Below, piece after piece: positions 16,668 through 23,239 of a stretch of 30,833 bases of DNA. The notes beneath the pieces were generated by a model. The model had not been told where the DNA came from, did no database searches, and worked only from the letters and a program-made list of their open reading frames with translations. The stretch spans positions 1 to 30,833 of the forward strand of contig CAYMWP010000044.1 of NCBI GenBank assembly GCA_964393895.1, given 5' to 3'. Every line of letters begins with the position of its first letter. The first letter of the stretch is position 1. This DNA comes from B4-G1 sp964393895. Its GTDB lineage: Bacteria; Chloroflexota; Anaerolineae; B4-G1. Position numbers and translations under genes: made by a program.

Positions 16668-17405
16668 CTACGGCAGCGACCGGTGTGGAGCGCCGCTGAG
16701 CAAGCCTTCACGCCCCTCGAATGAGTCCAAGATCGTCAATCCTCCCGAGCTAATCTCGTAGCGGCGAATCTCTTTGGCGTGGTTGGAGCCGCGCATTTTT
16801 AACACCACGATGGCGCGTTGCATGGCGCTCTCTATTTCCACGTAACGCAGCACAATGATCGCGTCCACGATGAACGAGAGACCACCTTTGGATGTGCGCT
16901 GGTACTGGGAGCGCCCCTCCTCCCCCAACAACAGAGAGGTAGTCCCCTCGCGTCGCAGGCCGTTCACCACAGAGGTATAGATGTGCCGCAGGTCATACAC
17001 GTCGTCGGTCAGGCGGTCGAAATGGGAAACGCTATCTAGCACCAGACGCCGGATGTTTGCGTCGAAAATCAACTGGTTGAGCCGGCTATCGGGAGACTCC
17101 AGGCTGGCCAGGAAAACCTCCGGGGAAGTGAACATCAAGTGCAGCTTGCCGCTCGACTCTAGATCTCTGAGGCTCCAGCCCAGGGATTCGGCGTCACGGT
17201 GGAGAGAGCTGGGAAATTCCTCGAAGGATATGAGCAGCCCCGGCTCGTTGTGTTTCGTCGCGCCGTGGAGGAGGAACTGGAGCGCCAGCGAGGTCTTGCC
17301 CGTTCCCGGAGCGCCGCGCACCAGCACCGTCGAGTTGGGCAGAAAGCCCCCGTCGAGCATCTCGTCGAGGTTCTTGATTCCGGTACCCACACGTTCATTC
17401 GCCAT
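16668..17405 (-). CDS. KaiC-like RecA-superfamily ATPase, single domain
   Basis: This is a cytoplasmic ATPase of the KaiC/RadA branch, 245 residues, so one KaiC domain rather than the two of clock KaiC. The family opening is GIKNLDEMLDGGFLPNSTVL. Walker A is GAPGTGKTS (31-39), the catalytic Glu pair is in ISFEEFPSS, Walker B is RRLVLDSVSHF, and the C-terminal part has MRGSNHAKEIRRYEIS. The last motif is typical of the KaiC domain family found in signal-transduction ATPases of archaea and bacteria. It lies upstream of rsmI and a response regulator on the same strand, which is consistent with a signalling role but does not prove it. GAGAGGTGG precedes the ATG. Confidence 0.9.
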   Translation of the reverse strand: MANERVGTGIKNLDEMLDGGFLPNSTVLVRGAPGTGKTSLALQFLLHGATKHNEPGLLISFEEFPSSLHRDAESLGWSLRDLESSGKLHLMFTSPEVFLASLESPDSRLNQLIFDANIRRLVLDSVSHFDRLTDDVYDLRHIYTSVVNGLRREGTTSLLLGEEGRSQYQRTSKGGLSFIVDAIIVLRYVEIESAMQRAIVVLKMRGSNHAKEIRRYEISSGGLTILDSFEGREGLLSGAPHRSLP

Positions 17406-17435
17406 AGTTCCACCTCTCGTCGCTTCCAGTGATTT

Positions 17436-17503
17436 GGGTGTGTTTCAAATGAGCTGGGCAAGACCTCCGAGGTCTAGGGTCTCTACTGAAATGAAACACA
17501 CCC
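17436..17503 (-). terminator. Nested inverted repeat after membrane-anchored protein gene
   Basis: GGGTGTGTTTCA (17436-17447) and TGAAACACACCC (17492-17503) are perfect 12-bp arms. Inside is a second hairpin AGACCT-CCG-AGGTCT (17461-17475). The right arm touches the TAG stop codon of the upstream gene. It probably ends that transcript, just before the KaiC-like gene. Confidence 0.6.
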
Positions 17504-18195
17504 TAGTGATTTTGAGTAAACACGACATAGCCCATGGCCGCGCCGCAGTATCCGGGGAACTTTATCACAATTTCCTCCGAGATCGGAAGGTGATTTTCCC
17601 CATAAGGGTCGTGGAGTTGCACCCGCACTTCCATCGGTTTGGGGCTAGAGTCGAAAAACTGTTCCCACGCAGCCTGGTTGGCATAGATCGTGTTGAGGTC
17701 TGTTCTAGAACCAGAGGAAACGACTTCGTCAATGCCGCCGCCCCAGACGTGCACCGGGTAGCCGATGAGCGGATTGCCGTCCAGATCCTCCACGTGGCCC
17801 GCTACGCCGGTCCAATTGCAGCCGTACTGGGGTGAAGTAGTACTCACGTCGTAGGTAAAGGGCCACGGCGAGCGCGTGACCCGTGGAGTGGGCGTGCGGG
17901 TAGGTGGGAACGTGGGGGTAGCCGACGGGGTCAGCGTGGGTGTGCGAGTGTTCGTCGGGCTTGGAATAGGCGTGATGGTAGGCGTGTTCGTCGGCGTCCA
18001 CTTGGCCGGGTCGGTCGGGCCGGCGGGAGAGGGAGACCCGGTCGGCAATTCCGCCACGGGGACGAACGCGGAAGGTGGAAAGGGGTTGTACACGTTGAGT
18101 CCAACGAGCGTGTAGAATATCACCAGGCAGCCCGTGGCTCCGAGCATCACGTAGGTCAAAAAGTTGAAAAGTGCGGCTCTTTTGTTGTTTCCCAT
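17503..18195 (-). CDS. Membrane-anchored protein with Thr-Pro linker
   Basis: The 230-residue protein was not recognised. One N-terminal membrane segment (about 9-33) is followed by a Thr/Pro/Ser-rich linker (about 50-108) and a compact C-terminal domain (about 112-230) expected outside the membrane. The domain starts with YGCNWTGVAGHVEDLDGNPLIGYPVHVWG, broken here by nothing unusual, and ends GYCGAAMGYVVFTQ; two Cys could form a disulfide. The 'GxVxDxxGxPLxGxxVxV' pattern resembles carboxypeptidase-regulatory or Ig-like beta-sandwich domains. AAGGAG precedes the ATG. It starts 28 bp after the parvulin gene, so the two are probably one operon. A role in the cell surface is inferred. Confidence 0.8.
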   Translation of the reverse strand: MGNNKRAALFNFLTYVMLGATGCLVIFYTLVGLNVYNPFPPSAFVPVAELPTGSPSPAGPTDPAKWTPTNTPTITPIPSPTNTRTPTLTPSATPTFPPTRTPTPRVTRSPWPFTYDVSTTSPQYGCNWTGVAGHVEDLDGNPLIGYPVHVWGGGIDEVVSSGSRTDLNTIYANQAAWEQFFDSSPKPMEVRVQLHDPYGENHLPISEEIVIKFPGYCGAAMGYVVFTQNH

Positions 18196-18222
18196 TGACT
18201 ATCTCCTTGCGCCGCCCTCGTG

Positions 18223-19182
18223 TCAGGGGGTCGTTTCCACGAAACGCTGCACCGTGGCCCGGGCCCACAACCCCTCGACCCATTCCTGCACTGCCCGGTC
18301 TTGGAGAAACCGCAGGCTTTCTGGGTCAACGGGCCGGGCCGGGTCACGCTCGACGACCTGCACGATGTGATAACCCAACTCGCTGCTCACAACTTGGCTG
18401 AATTGACCTGGCTGCAAGGCAAAAGCAGCCTCCTCCAGCTCGGGGGCCACGAGGATGCCTCTTGGGAAAAAGCCCAGGTCTCCCCCGCTTGCTCTGGTGT
18501 TGTTGTCCTGGGAATGGGCGCTGGCCAGAGCCGCAAAGTCAGCTCCGGCCTCGAGCCGCGCCAGGATACTCTCAGCCTCTTGGATGGTGTCCACCTGGAT
18601 GTGGCGAGCGTGGACGTGCTCGGTCGTCGTAGGCACGGCATCTACTATACGCTGCGTCATGGCCATTCCAATCAATCCTATTCGCACATCTTGCCAAAAG
18701 TCATCGTAGGTTTGTCCCCATTCTGCCAGCGTAGCCTTGAGCGCATCCTCTCCTCCCGCAACTTGGATCATTGCCTGCATCTCGGCTTCCACCGTGGCGT
18801 CGGAAATGGCAATGCCCGCCTCGGCCGCCGCTTGCTCGGTCAATACCTGCTCGATCATCACGTTGAGGACTCGCTCACGAGCGTAGGCTTGCTCCTCCGG
18901 GCTGCTGGGGTCAATCCCCTGCGCCAGCAAAGATGCCTCGTATTGCGCCAGTTTGCGGTCGTAATTGGCCAGGTAGATGGGTTGGCCGTTGACCAATGCG
19001 GCCAGGGGCGGCTCCGGCGTGGGTGTGGCGAGTGCAGCCGTGGGATCGGCCAGGGCTGTGGCAACGGTAGGGCTGGGCGGCACAGACGTGGGTGGAATGG
19101 ACGTAGCCATCGCCGGGCCGCAGGCCGTACAGATTAACAGCGGCAACACCACCGCCATTCTCTTTACAATGTCTGAACTCAT
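18223..19182 (-). CDS. Lipid-anchored parvulin-type peptidyl-prolyl isomerase
   Basis: This is a SurA/PrsA-like foldase expected outside the cytoplasmic membrane. It is 319 residues with a signal peptide and lipobox (LICTAC, Cys21), then a Pro/Thr/Ala linker. A SurA-N-like helical domain follows (ALVNGQPIYLANYDRKLAQ through VLNVMIEQVLTEQAA). The parvulin domain has HVHARHIQV, AHSQDNNTRASGGDLGFF and SSELGYHIVQVVER, including the conserved GGDLGFF and GYHI motifs. A short C-terminal helix completes it. The ATG at 19182 has GGAGT at good spacing. It heads a two-gene operon and is divergent from the HExxH protein gene. Confidence 0.93.
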   Translation of the reverse strand: MSSDIVKRMAVVLPLLICTACGPAMATSIPPTSVPPSPTVATALADPTAALATPTPEPPLAALVNGQPIYLANYDRKLAQYEASLLAQGIDPSSPEEQAYARERVLNVMIEQVLTEQAAAEAGIAISDATVEAEMQAMIQVAGGEDALKATLAEWGQTYDDFWQDVRIGLIGMAMTQRIVDAVPTTTEHVHARHIQVDTIQEAESILARLEAGADFAALASAHSQDNNTRASGGDLGFFPRGILVAPELEEAAFALQPGQFSQVVSSELGYHIVQVVERDPARPVDPESLRFLQDRAVQEWVEGLWARATVQRFVETTP

Positions 19183-19282
19183 AGCAAACTCCACTCCAGC
19201 CAGCGACGATGGATCGCCAATTCGACAGCCGAATATCTAGCAGATGAGAGCCATTATACCCACAGCGCAGGTTTTGTGCAAC

Positions 19283-19311
19283 TTGTCAAAGATCCCGCCC
19301 CCTGTTACAAT
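19283..19311 (+). promoter_or_regulatory. Sigma70-type promoter for HExxH protein gene
   Basis: The -35 box TTGTCA (19283-19288), a 17-bp spacer and the -10 box TACAAT (19306-19311) are close to consensus. The start would be at about 19318, giving a leader of about 35-50 nt. Confidence 0.7.
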
Positions 19312-19351
19312 CCACCCCGATTATAGAATCATCTGTGGCTTTGCTGCGCTC

Positions 19352-20674
19352 ATGGGATACGATCAAATGGCGGATCGTCACAAGCTGGTCGAATATGTCA
19401 GGGGCTTTTTCGGGTGGACCGGCCGCCGCTGGGTACTGGCGCTGCTGCTGTTCGCGCTGCTGCTGGGATTGGCCGCCGAAGGGCCTCCGCCTGCCAAACT
19501 CGATACCCGCGTCAACCGGCTGTTGGCCGGAGAACGGTTCGATTTTATCGGCTGGGAGGTGGAGGCTGTGCTAGGCAAGCTGGCCCACAGCTTGGTCGCG
19601 CCGCAACGTTATATGAGTGAGACCGCCCGCCACGATTTCTTCCTCGCATACCTGGGGCTGGTGGCCGACATTCAACGTCTGGAGTGGGAGATTGGCCGCG
19701 CCTACACCGATCCAGAGATTCAAGATCCAGGAGCCGCGACGGTCGAACTGCGCGCTCGCTTGGTCGAGCTGCGCGCGGCGGAAGACGCCCGCCAGCCGCT
19801 GGCCGAAGCTATCTTGGAGGAACAGACCGCCTCCATCCTGGCCGATGAGGGATTCAGCCTGTTGGGTCAAGAGTTCCCGCCCGTCGGCGCTCACTTTACC
19901 CCGCTGCCCTCGCTGCTCGTCGTCTCTCCCCGCGATCACATCGAGAATATCTTTGATCTCAGCCTGCGTCATGGGCTAGGCGTGGCCCGGCAGGAGGCCA
20001 TCGAGGGGAAGGTGGACGGCAGTTTTGGCGTCTCATCGCTGGTCACCGGGATCGGCGGGATGGCTGCCTATCCGGCCATGCTGCTAGAGAGCAGTTCGCT
20101 CACCTGGCTGGCGGACGTGACCGCTCACGAGTGGATGCATCACTACCTCACACCGCGACCGTTGGGCGTTAATTACTCCGCCTCTCCAGAAGCGCGCACG
20201 ATCAACGAGACTGTAGCCTCCATAGTGGGAGGGGAAGCCGGGCGCAAGATGGTGGCCCGCTATTATCCCGAGTTCCTGCCGCCAGAGCCGGAGCCTGGGC
20301 CGGAGGGAGCGGACGAGGAAGCCGTCCCAGTCGAGCCGCCACCCTTTGATTTCCGCGCCGAGATGCGAGAGACGCGCATCCGGGTAGACGAGTTACTGGC
20401 GCAGGGCCAGATCGAGGAAGCGGAGACGTACATGGAGAAGCGGCGGCTAGAGTTCGTCGCCCAGGGCTATTCCATCCGCAAACTGAACCAGGCCTACTTT
20501 GCCTTCCACGGTGCCTACGCCGATCAACCCGGCGCGGCGGGGGCGGATCCCACCGGCCCGGCGGTGCGCGAGTTGCGCCAGCGTAGCCCCGACCTGCACA
20601 CCTTTGTGACCCAGATCGCCCGCGTCACGACGCTGGCCGAGCTGCAAGCGCTGCTGGCAGGGGAGGGTAAATAA
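19352..20674 (+). CDS. Membrane-anchored HExxH putative metallopeptidase
   Basis: The protein is about 440 residues and its family was not recognised. An N-terminal membrane segment (WVLALLLFALLLGLAA) follows a short basic stretch. The large domain behind it is expected outside the membrane. It holds an HEWMHH motif (HExxH, His about 259) in a helix (WLADVTAHEWMHHYL). About 20 residues later comes NETVASIVGGEAGRKM, whose Glu could be the third zinc ligand, as in gluzincins. A Pro/Glu-rich loop (about 308-330) and a helical C-terminus follow. The start is uncertain: ATG at 19352 or at 19367 (MADRHKL), neither with a strong ribosome site, and the promoter at 19283-19311 fits both. Peptidase activity is inferred from the motif only. 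Confidence 0.8.
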   Translation: MGYDQMADRHKLVEYVRGFFGWTGRRWVLALLLFALLLGLAAEGPPPAKLDTRVNRLLAGERFDFIGWEVEAVLGKLAHSLVAPQRYMSETARHDFFLAYLGLVADIQRLEWEIGRAYTDPEIQDPGAATVELRARLVELRAAEDARQPLAEAILEEQTASILADEGFSLLGQEFPPVGAHFTPLPSLLVVSPRDHIENIFDLSLRHGLGVARQEAIEGKVDGSFGVSSLVTGIGGMAAYPAMLLESSSLTWLADVTAHEWMHHYLTPRPLGVNYSASPEARTINETVASIVGGEAGRKMVARYYPEFLPPEPEPGPEGADEEAVPVEPPPFDFRAEMRETRIRVDELLAQGQIEEAETYMEKRRLEFVAQGYSIRKLNQAYFAFHGAYADQPGAAGADPTGPAVRELRQRSPDLHTFVTQIARVTTLAELQALLAGEGK

Positions 20675-20841
20675 CCTCCGGCGTCGCCCTGCGAGGCCAC
20701 ATTTTACCGCAGAGACACGGAGGGTACAAAGAATGAGAAAAAAGGGCCTAACTCGGCGCTCCCTGCGTCTCTGCGGTGGGTGTAATTGGTGATTTGAGTG
20801 GTCCCCACCCAACACACGGGTAATCACCAGCGCCGCTTCGC
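20675..20841. other. Gap with a CACAGAG-type repeat
   Basis: No gene is seen between the HExxH protein gene and the LysM promoter. The repeat at 20706-20777 occupies most of the gap. Confidence 0.7.
20706..20777. repeat. CACAGAG-type dispersed inverted repeat
   Basis: The left arm ACCGCAGAGACACGGAGGG (20706-20724) pairs with the right arm CCCTGCGTCTCTGCGGT (20761-20777), allowing a 2-nt bulge. It belongs with the copies at 14664-14799 and 30761-30825. Confidence 0.7.
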
Positions 20842-20870
20842 TTGACGCCAGTGCGCTATTGTGGTACTAT
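20842..20870 (+). promoter_or_regulatory. Strong sigma70-type promoter for LysM gene
   Basis: The -35 box TTGACG (20842-20847), a 17-bp spacer and the -10 box TACTAT (20865-20870) are near consensus. The expected leader to the ATG at 20923 is about 45 nt and contains an AAGGAGG ribosome site. Confidence 0.75.
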
Positions 20871-20922
20871 CCAAGTATCCGGCAGTTTGAATGGTGGGGT
20901 ACACAAAAAGGAGGAAAGCCCG

Positions 20923-21609
20923 ATGAATTACCATCGAATCTTTTTGTTCCTGGGTATGTTGCTCGCGTTGAGCTTGATGACCGGATGTTACAGGGAGGCG
21001 GCCCCAGATGTGACGCCAACCTCAGCAGGAGGGGCGCAGGTCGCCCCAGTGGAGGGGGGCACCCCCGATCCCACGGAGATGGCAGCCACGGCTGAGGCCA
21101 ATTCCGCTTCGGCGACGCAGGCGGCTCAAGAGGGAGAAGGTGAAGCGCCGGAAGAAACCCCAGCGACGGAAACCCCTATTCCCCCGTCACCCACACCGAC
21201 CACCGCTCCTGCCGAAACTCCTACCCCCACCACCGCCTCCGCCGCTACTCCAGCGCCTACCTCGCCACCCTCCCCTTCTGGTCAGGTCACGCACGTGATC
21301 CAGCGAGGCGAGAACCTGTTCCGTATCGCGCTGCGTTACGGCACTTCGGTGGAGGCTATCGCCAGCGCCAACGGCATCGCCAACCCGGCCCTGATCTATG
21401 TTGGGCAAAGGTTGACCGTCTCGCCTCAGGGCGCGCAGCCCCCCGCTCCCTCTGCCGGCGCGACCACTTATGTGGTGCAGCGCGGCGACAACCTGTTCCG
21501 CATCGCGCTGCGTTACAATATGAGCTATTTGTACCTGGCGCAGTACAATGGCATCGCCAACCCCTCCAGCATCTACGCTGGACAGGTTCTGAGCATCCCG
21601 CCGCGTTAG
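20923..21609 (+). CDS. Lipoprotein with two LysM domains
   Basis: This is a cell-surface lipoprotein of 228 residues predicted to bind glycan chains such as peptidoglycan. The signal peptide ends in the lipobox LMTGC. A long low-complexity linker rich in Ala, Thr, Glu and Pro (about 30-120) follows. Two LysM domains, at about 123-166 (VIQRGENLFRIALRYG, NPALIYVGQRL) and 182-226 (VVQRGDNLFRIALRYN, NPSSIYAGQVL), are close copies of each other and end the protein. No catalytic domain is attached, so it is probably a structural or targeting protein. The start is fixed by AAGGAGG. It has its own promoter and a terminator just downstream, so it is monocistronic. Confidence 0.93.
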   Translation: MNYHRIFLFLGMLLALSLMTGCYREAAPDVTPTSAGGAQVAPVEGGTPDPTEMAATAEANSASATQAAQEGEGEAPEETPATETPIPPSPTPTTAPAETPTPTTASAATPAPTSPPSPSGQVTHVIQRGENLFRIALRYGTSVEAIASANGIANPALIYVGQRLTVSPQGAQPPAPSAGATTYVVQRGDNLFRIALRYNMSYLYLAQYNGIANPSSIYAGQVLSIPPR

Positions 21610-21633
21610 CCGTCCGGTGAAGAATCTGAGAAT

Positions 21634-21662
21634 AAGGGCCGTGGGATAACCCGCGGCCCTTT
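21634..21662 (+). terminator. Rho-independent terminator after LysM gene
   Basis: AAGGGCCGTGGG and CCCGCGGCCCTT form a 12-bp stem with one G-T wobble and an ATAA loop. A short T-run (TTT) follows. It ends the LysM transcript 25 bp after the stop codon. Confidence 0.75.
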
Positions 21663-21675
21663 GCGTATCAAGTAG

Positions 21676-22458
21676 ATGATCACCAGCCTGAAGAACGACA
21701 AGGTCAAACAGGTGCGGGCGTTGCAGAGCCGCAAGCGAGTCCGCCAGCGAGAAAGGCTGTTTGTCTTTGAAGGCGTGCGGCTGGTCGAGGAGACCGTCCG
21801 CGCTGGCGTCCACCCCGCTTACGTGTTCTACACCGAACCGGCGCAGCGCGATGAGCGGGGCGACGAGCTGCTGGAATCGTTCCGCGAGGCGAGCGTCCCC
21901 TGCTACGGCGTGAGCGAGCCGGTGATGGCCGCCTGCTCCGATACCGAGACCCCCCAGGGCATCCTGGCCGTGATCCCCATCCCCGACCTCCCGCGCCCTG
22001 AGCCTATCACCTTTGCGCTGATCCTGGACCGGGTACGCGACCCCGGCAACCTGGGCACCATCCTGCGCACGGCGCTCGCGGCGGGGGTCGAGCAGGTGCT
22101 GCTGACGCCCGGCACCGTGGACGCCACCAATCCCAAAGTGGTGCGGGCGGCGATGGGGGCGCACCTGCGCCTGCCGGTGGTTGCCCTTCGCTGGCAGGCT
22201 GTCGCCGAGGCGGTGGCCGGCTGCGACGTGTGGTTGGCCGCGCCCGGCGGTGAGACAATCTACACTGCGGCTGATTGGACCCGTCCCGTGGCCCTCATCG
22301 TGGGGGGCGAGGCCAGCGGGGCGGGGGAGCAGGCCAGGGCGCTGGCGAGCGGGCAGGTCACCATCCCGATGGCGGCGGGGGTCGAATCGTTGAACACGGC
22401 GGTGGCGACGGCGGTGATCCTGTTTGAGGCGATGCAGCAGAGGATGGCGCGAGGGTAA
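21676..22458 (+). CDS. TrmH/SpoU-family RNA 2'-O-methyltransferase
   Basis: This is a SAM-dependent rRNA or tRNA ribose methyltransferase with a SPOUT knot fold, 260 residues. The N-terminal substrate-binding domain (VKQVRALQSRKRVRQRERLFVFEGVRLVEE) is typical of RlmB/TsnR-like members. The catalytic domain has motif 1 (DRVRDPGNLGTILRTA), motif 2 (LIVGGEASGAGEQA) and motif 3 (IPMAAGVESLNTAVATAVILFEA). The target nucleotide cannot be told from the sequence. The gene follows a terminator by 14 bp, so its promoter may lie inside the terminator region. No ribosome site is obvious. It precedes the T-box and pheST, a common neighbour in many genomes. Confidence 0.93.
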   Translation: MITSLKNDKVKQVRALQSRKRVRQRERLFVFEGVRLVEETVRAGVHPAYVFYTEPAQRDERGDELLESFREASVPCYGVSEPVMAACSDTETPQGILAVIPIPDLPRPEPITFALILDRVRDPGNLGTILRTALAAGVEQVLLTPGTVDATNPKVVRAAMGAHLRLPVVALRWQAVAEAVAGCDVWLAAPGGETIYTAADWTRPVALIVGGEASGAGEQARALASGQVTIPMAAGVESLNTAVATAVILFEAMQQRMARG

Positions 22459-22515
22459 AGGGGGCCACACCGTCGTAAACAGGCGATGCTGGCATGCGCA
22501 TCTATGCGGCGCAAC

Positions 22516-22544
22516 TTGACAAAAATCGGCTTCCGCGGCATAAT
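22516..22544 (+). promoter_or_regulatory. Promoter of the pheST T-box leader
   Basis: A perfect -35 box TTGACA (22516-22521), a 17-bp spacer and the -10 box CATAAT (22539-22544) are present. Transcription would start at about 22551, at the beginning of the T-box leader. Confidence 0.8.
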
Positions 22545-22550
22545 GCGCCC

Positions 22551-22850
22551 CACAAACACAAAGGCTGTGACGGAGAAGAGTAGGCGGAGGGAACCCGCCA
22601 GGGAGGTGGGGTCGTGGACTGAGAGCTCCACCCGGAGGAAGCCCGCCCAAGTTCGCTCCCGAGCCGACTCCTGAACGAGCAACCATCTCAAGTAGGGAGC
22701 TCCGCAGGCCCAGCGTTAACGGGGCAGCCGATCGCGCTCGCAGGCGAAAGCGCCGTCGGTGATAATGAGAGGGCTCCATCAGAAGCCAAACGGGGTGGTA
22801 CCGCGGGAGTGAAGGCGCTCTCGTCCCTGGGGACGAGGGTGTTTTTTGTT
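22551..22850 (+). promoter_or_regulatory. T-box riboswitch, probably tRNA-Phe responsive
   Basis: The hallmark T-box sequence GGGTGGTACCGCG lies at 22793-22805. Its TGGT can pair with the ACCA end of an uncharged tRNA that has discriminator A, as tRNA-Phe usually does. A terminator follows, with stem CTCGTCC/GGACGAG (22820-22826 and 22831-22837) and TTTTTT (22842-22847). Upstream, an AGAGTA/AGGGAA-type Stem I region is present. A TTC triplet at 22652-22654 is the candidate specifier codon for Phe. Binding of uncharged tRNA-Phe would favour the antiterminator and allow readthrough to pheST. The specifier assignment is an inference from position and gene context. Confidence 0.85.
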
Positions 22851-22857
22851 TGGGATG

Positions 22858-22962
22858 CTACCGTAAATGGCGATAGGTGCGTTCGCTGCGTCTGGCGACT
22901 TTGGTGATTACGACCAAGTGCTCCTTGTCTTCAATGGAATAGACAACCAGCGAGGTAGGCTT
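22858..22962 (-). pseudogene. RelE/ParE-type toxin remnant (C-terminal part)
   Basis: In a frame different from the antitoxin gene, 34 codons encode KPTSLVVYSIEDKEHLVVI, continuing with TKVARRSERTYRHLR and a TAG stop. This looks like the last beta-strands and the basic C-terminus of a RelE/ParE toxin. The N-terminal part, usually about 50 residues, is missing, and the remnant overlaps the antitoxin 3' end out of frame. A deletion appears to have joined the end of the antitoxin gene to the end of the toxin gene. Confidence 0.65.
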
Positions 22963-23152
22963 GAAGCGAGCGCCCCTGTCCAGCTTTGTACTCGGTCAAA
23001 GCGATGCGAGAGTCAATGATGTCTTCCAGTTCCTCGAGCCGGTCTAGTAGAGCCTCGTATTCATCTAGGGGCAGCAACACAGCTTTTCGCGTACCCAAGT
23101 CGGCCAGTGTTTCCGATGACCCACTAATAGTGATGGTAAAAGTTGAGGGCAT
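22931..23152 (-). CDS. Phd/RelB-like antitoxin, C-terminus possibly altered
   Basis: This is a small antitoxin-like protein of 73 residues. The motif KAVLLPLDEYEALLDRLEE followed by an acidic helix (LEDIIDSRIALTEYKAGQGR) is typical of short Phd/YefM or RelB-like antitoxins. The start at 23152 has GGGAG upstream. The last residues (LQAYLAGCLFH) do not look like an antitoxin tail. They come from reading toxin DNA in a wrong frame, which fits the deletion described for the toxin remnant. It lies in antisense between the T-box and pheS. With the toxin broken, it may be decaying or may act only as a DNA-binding or cross-neutralising antitoxin. Confidence 0.65.
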   Translation of the reverse strand: MPSTFTITISGSSETLADLGTRKAVLLPLDEYEALLDRLEELEDIIDSRIALTEYKAGQGRSLQAYLAGCLFH

Positions 23153-23239
23153 TTTGACACTCCCTGAGATCAAGCTTTGAGCAGTGATATTACACCACAT
23201 TCACACGGTTTTCCCCACTTTATTGAGAGGAGGATATTG

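Noticed and set aside
21187..22779. 530-codon minus-strand frame opposite the LysM and TrmH genes
   Set aside because: It covers two genes with clear domains and also a terminator. The product is low-complexity, rich in Arg, His and Gly.
22551..22850. Alternative idea that the leader is a different riboswitch or a tRNA gene
   Set aside because: The T-box hallmark sequence, followed by a terminator and then pheST, explains it better. No cloverleaf could be drawn.
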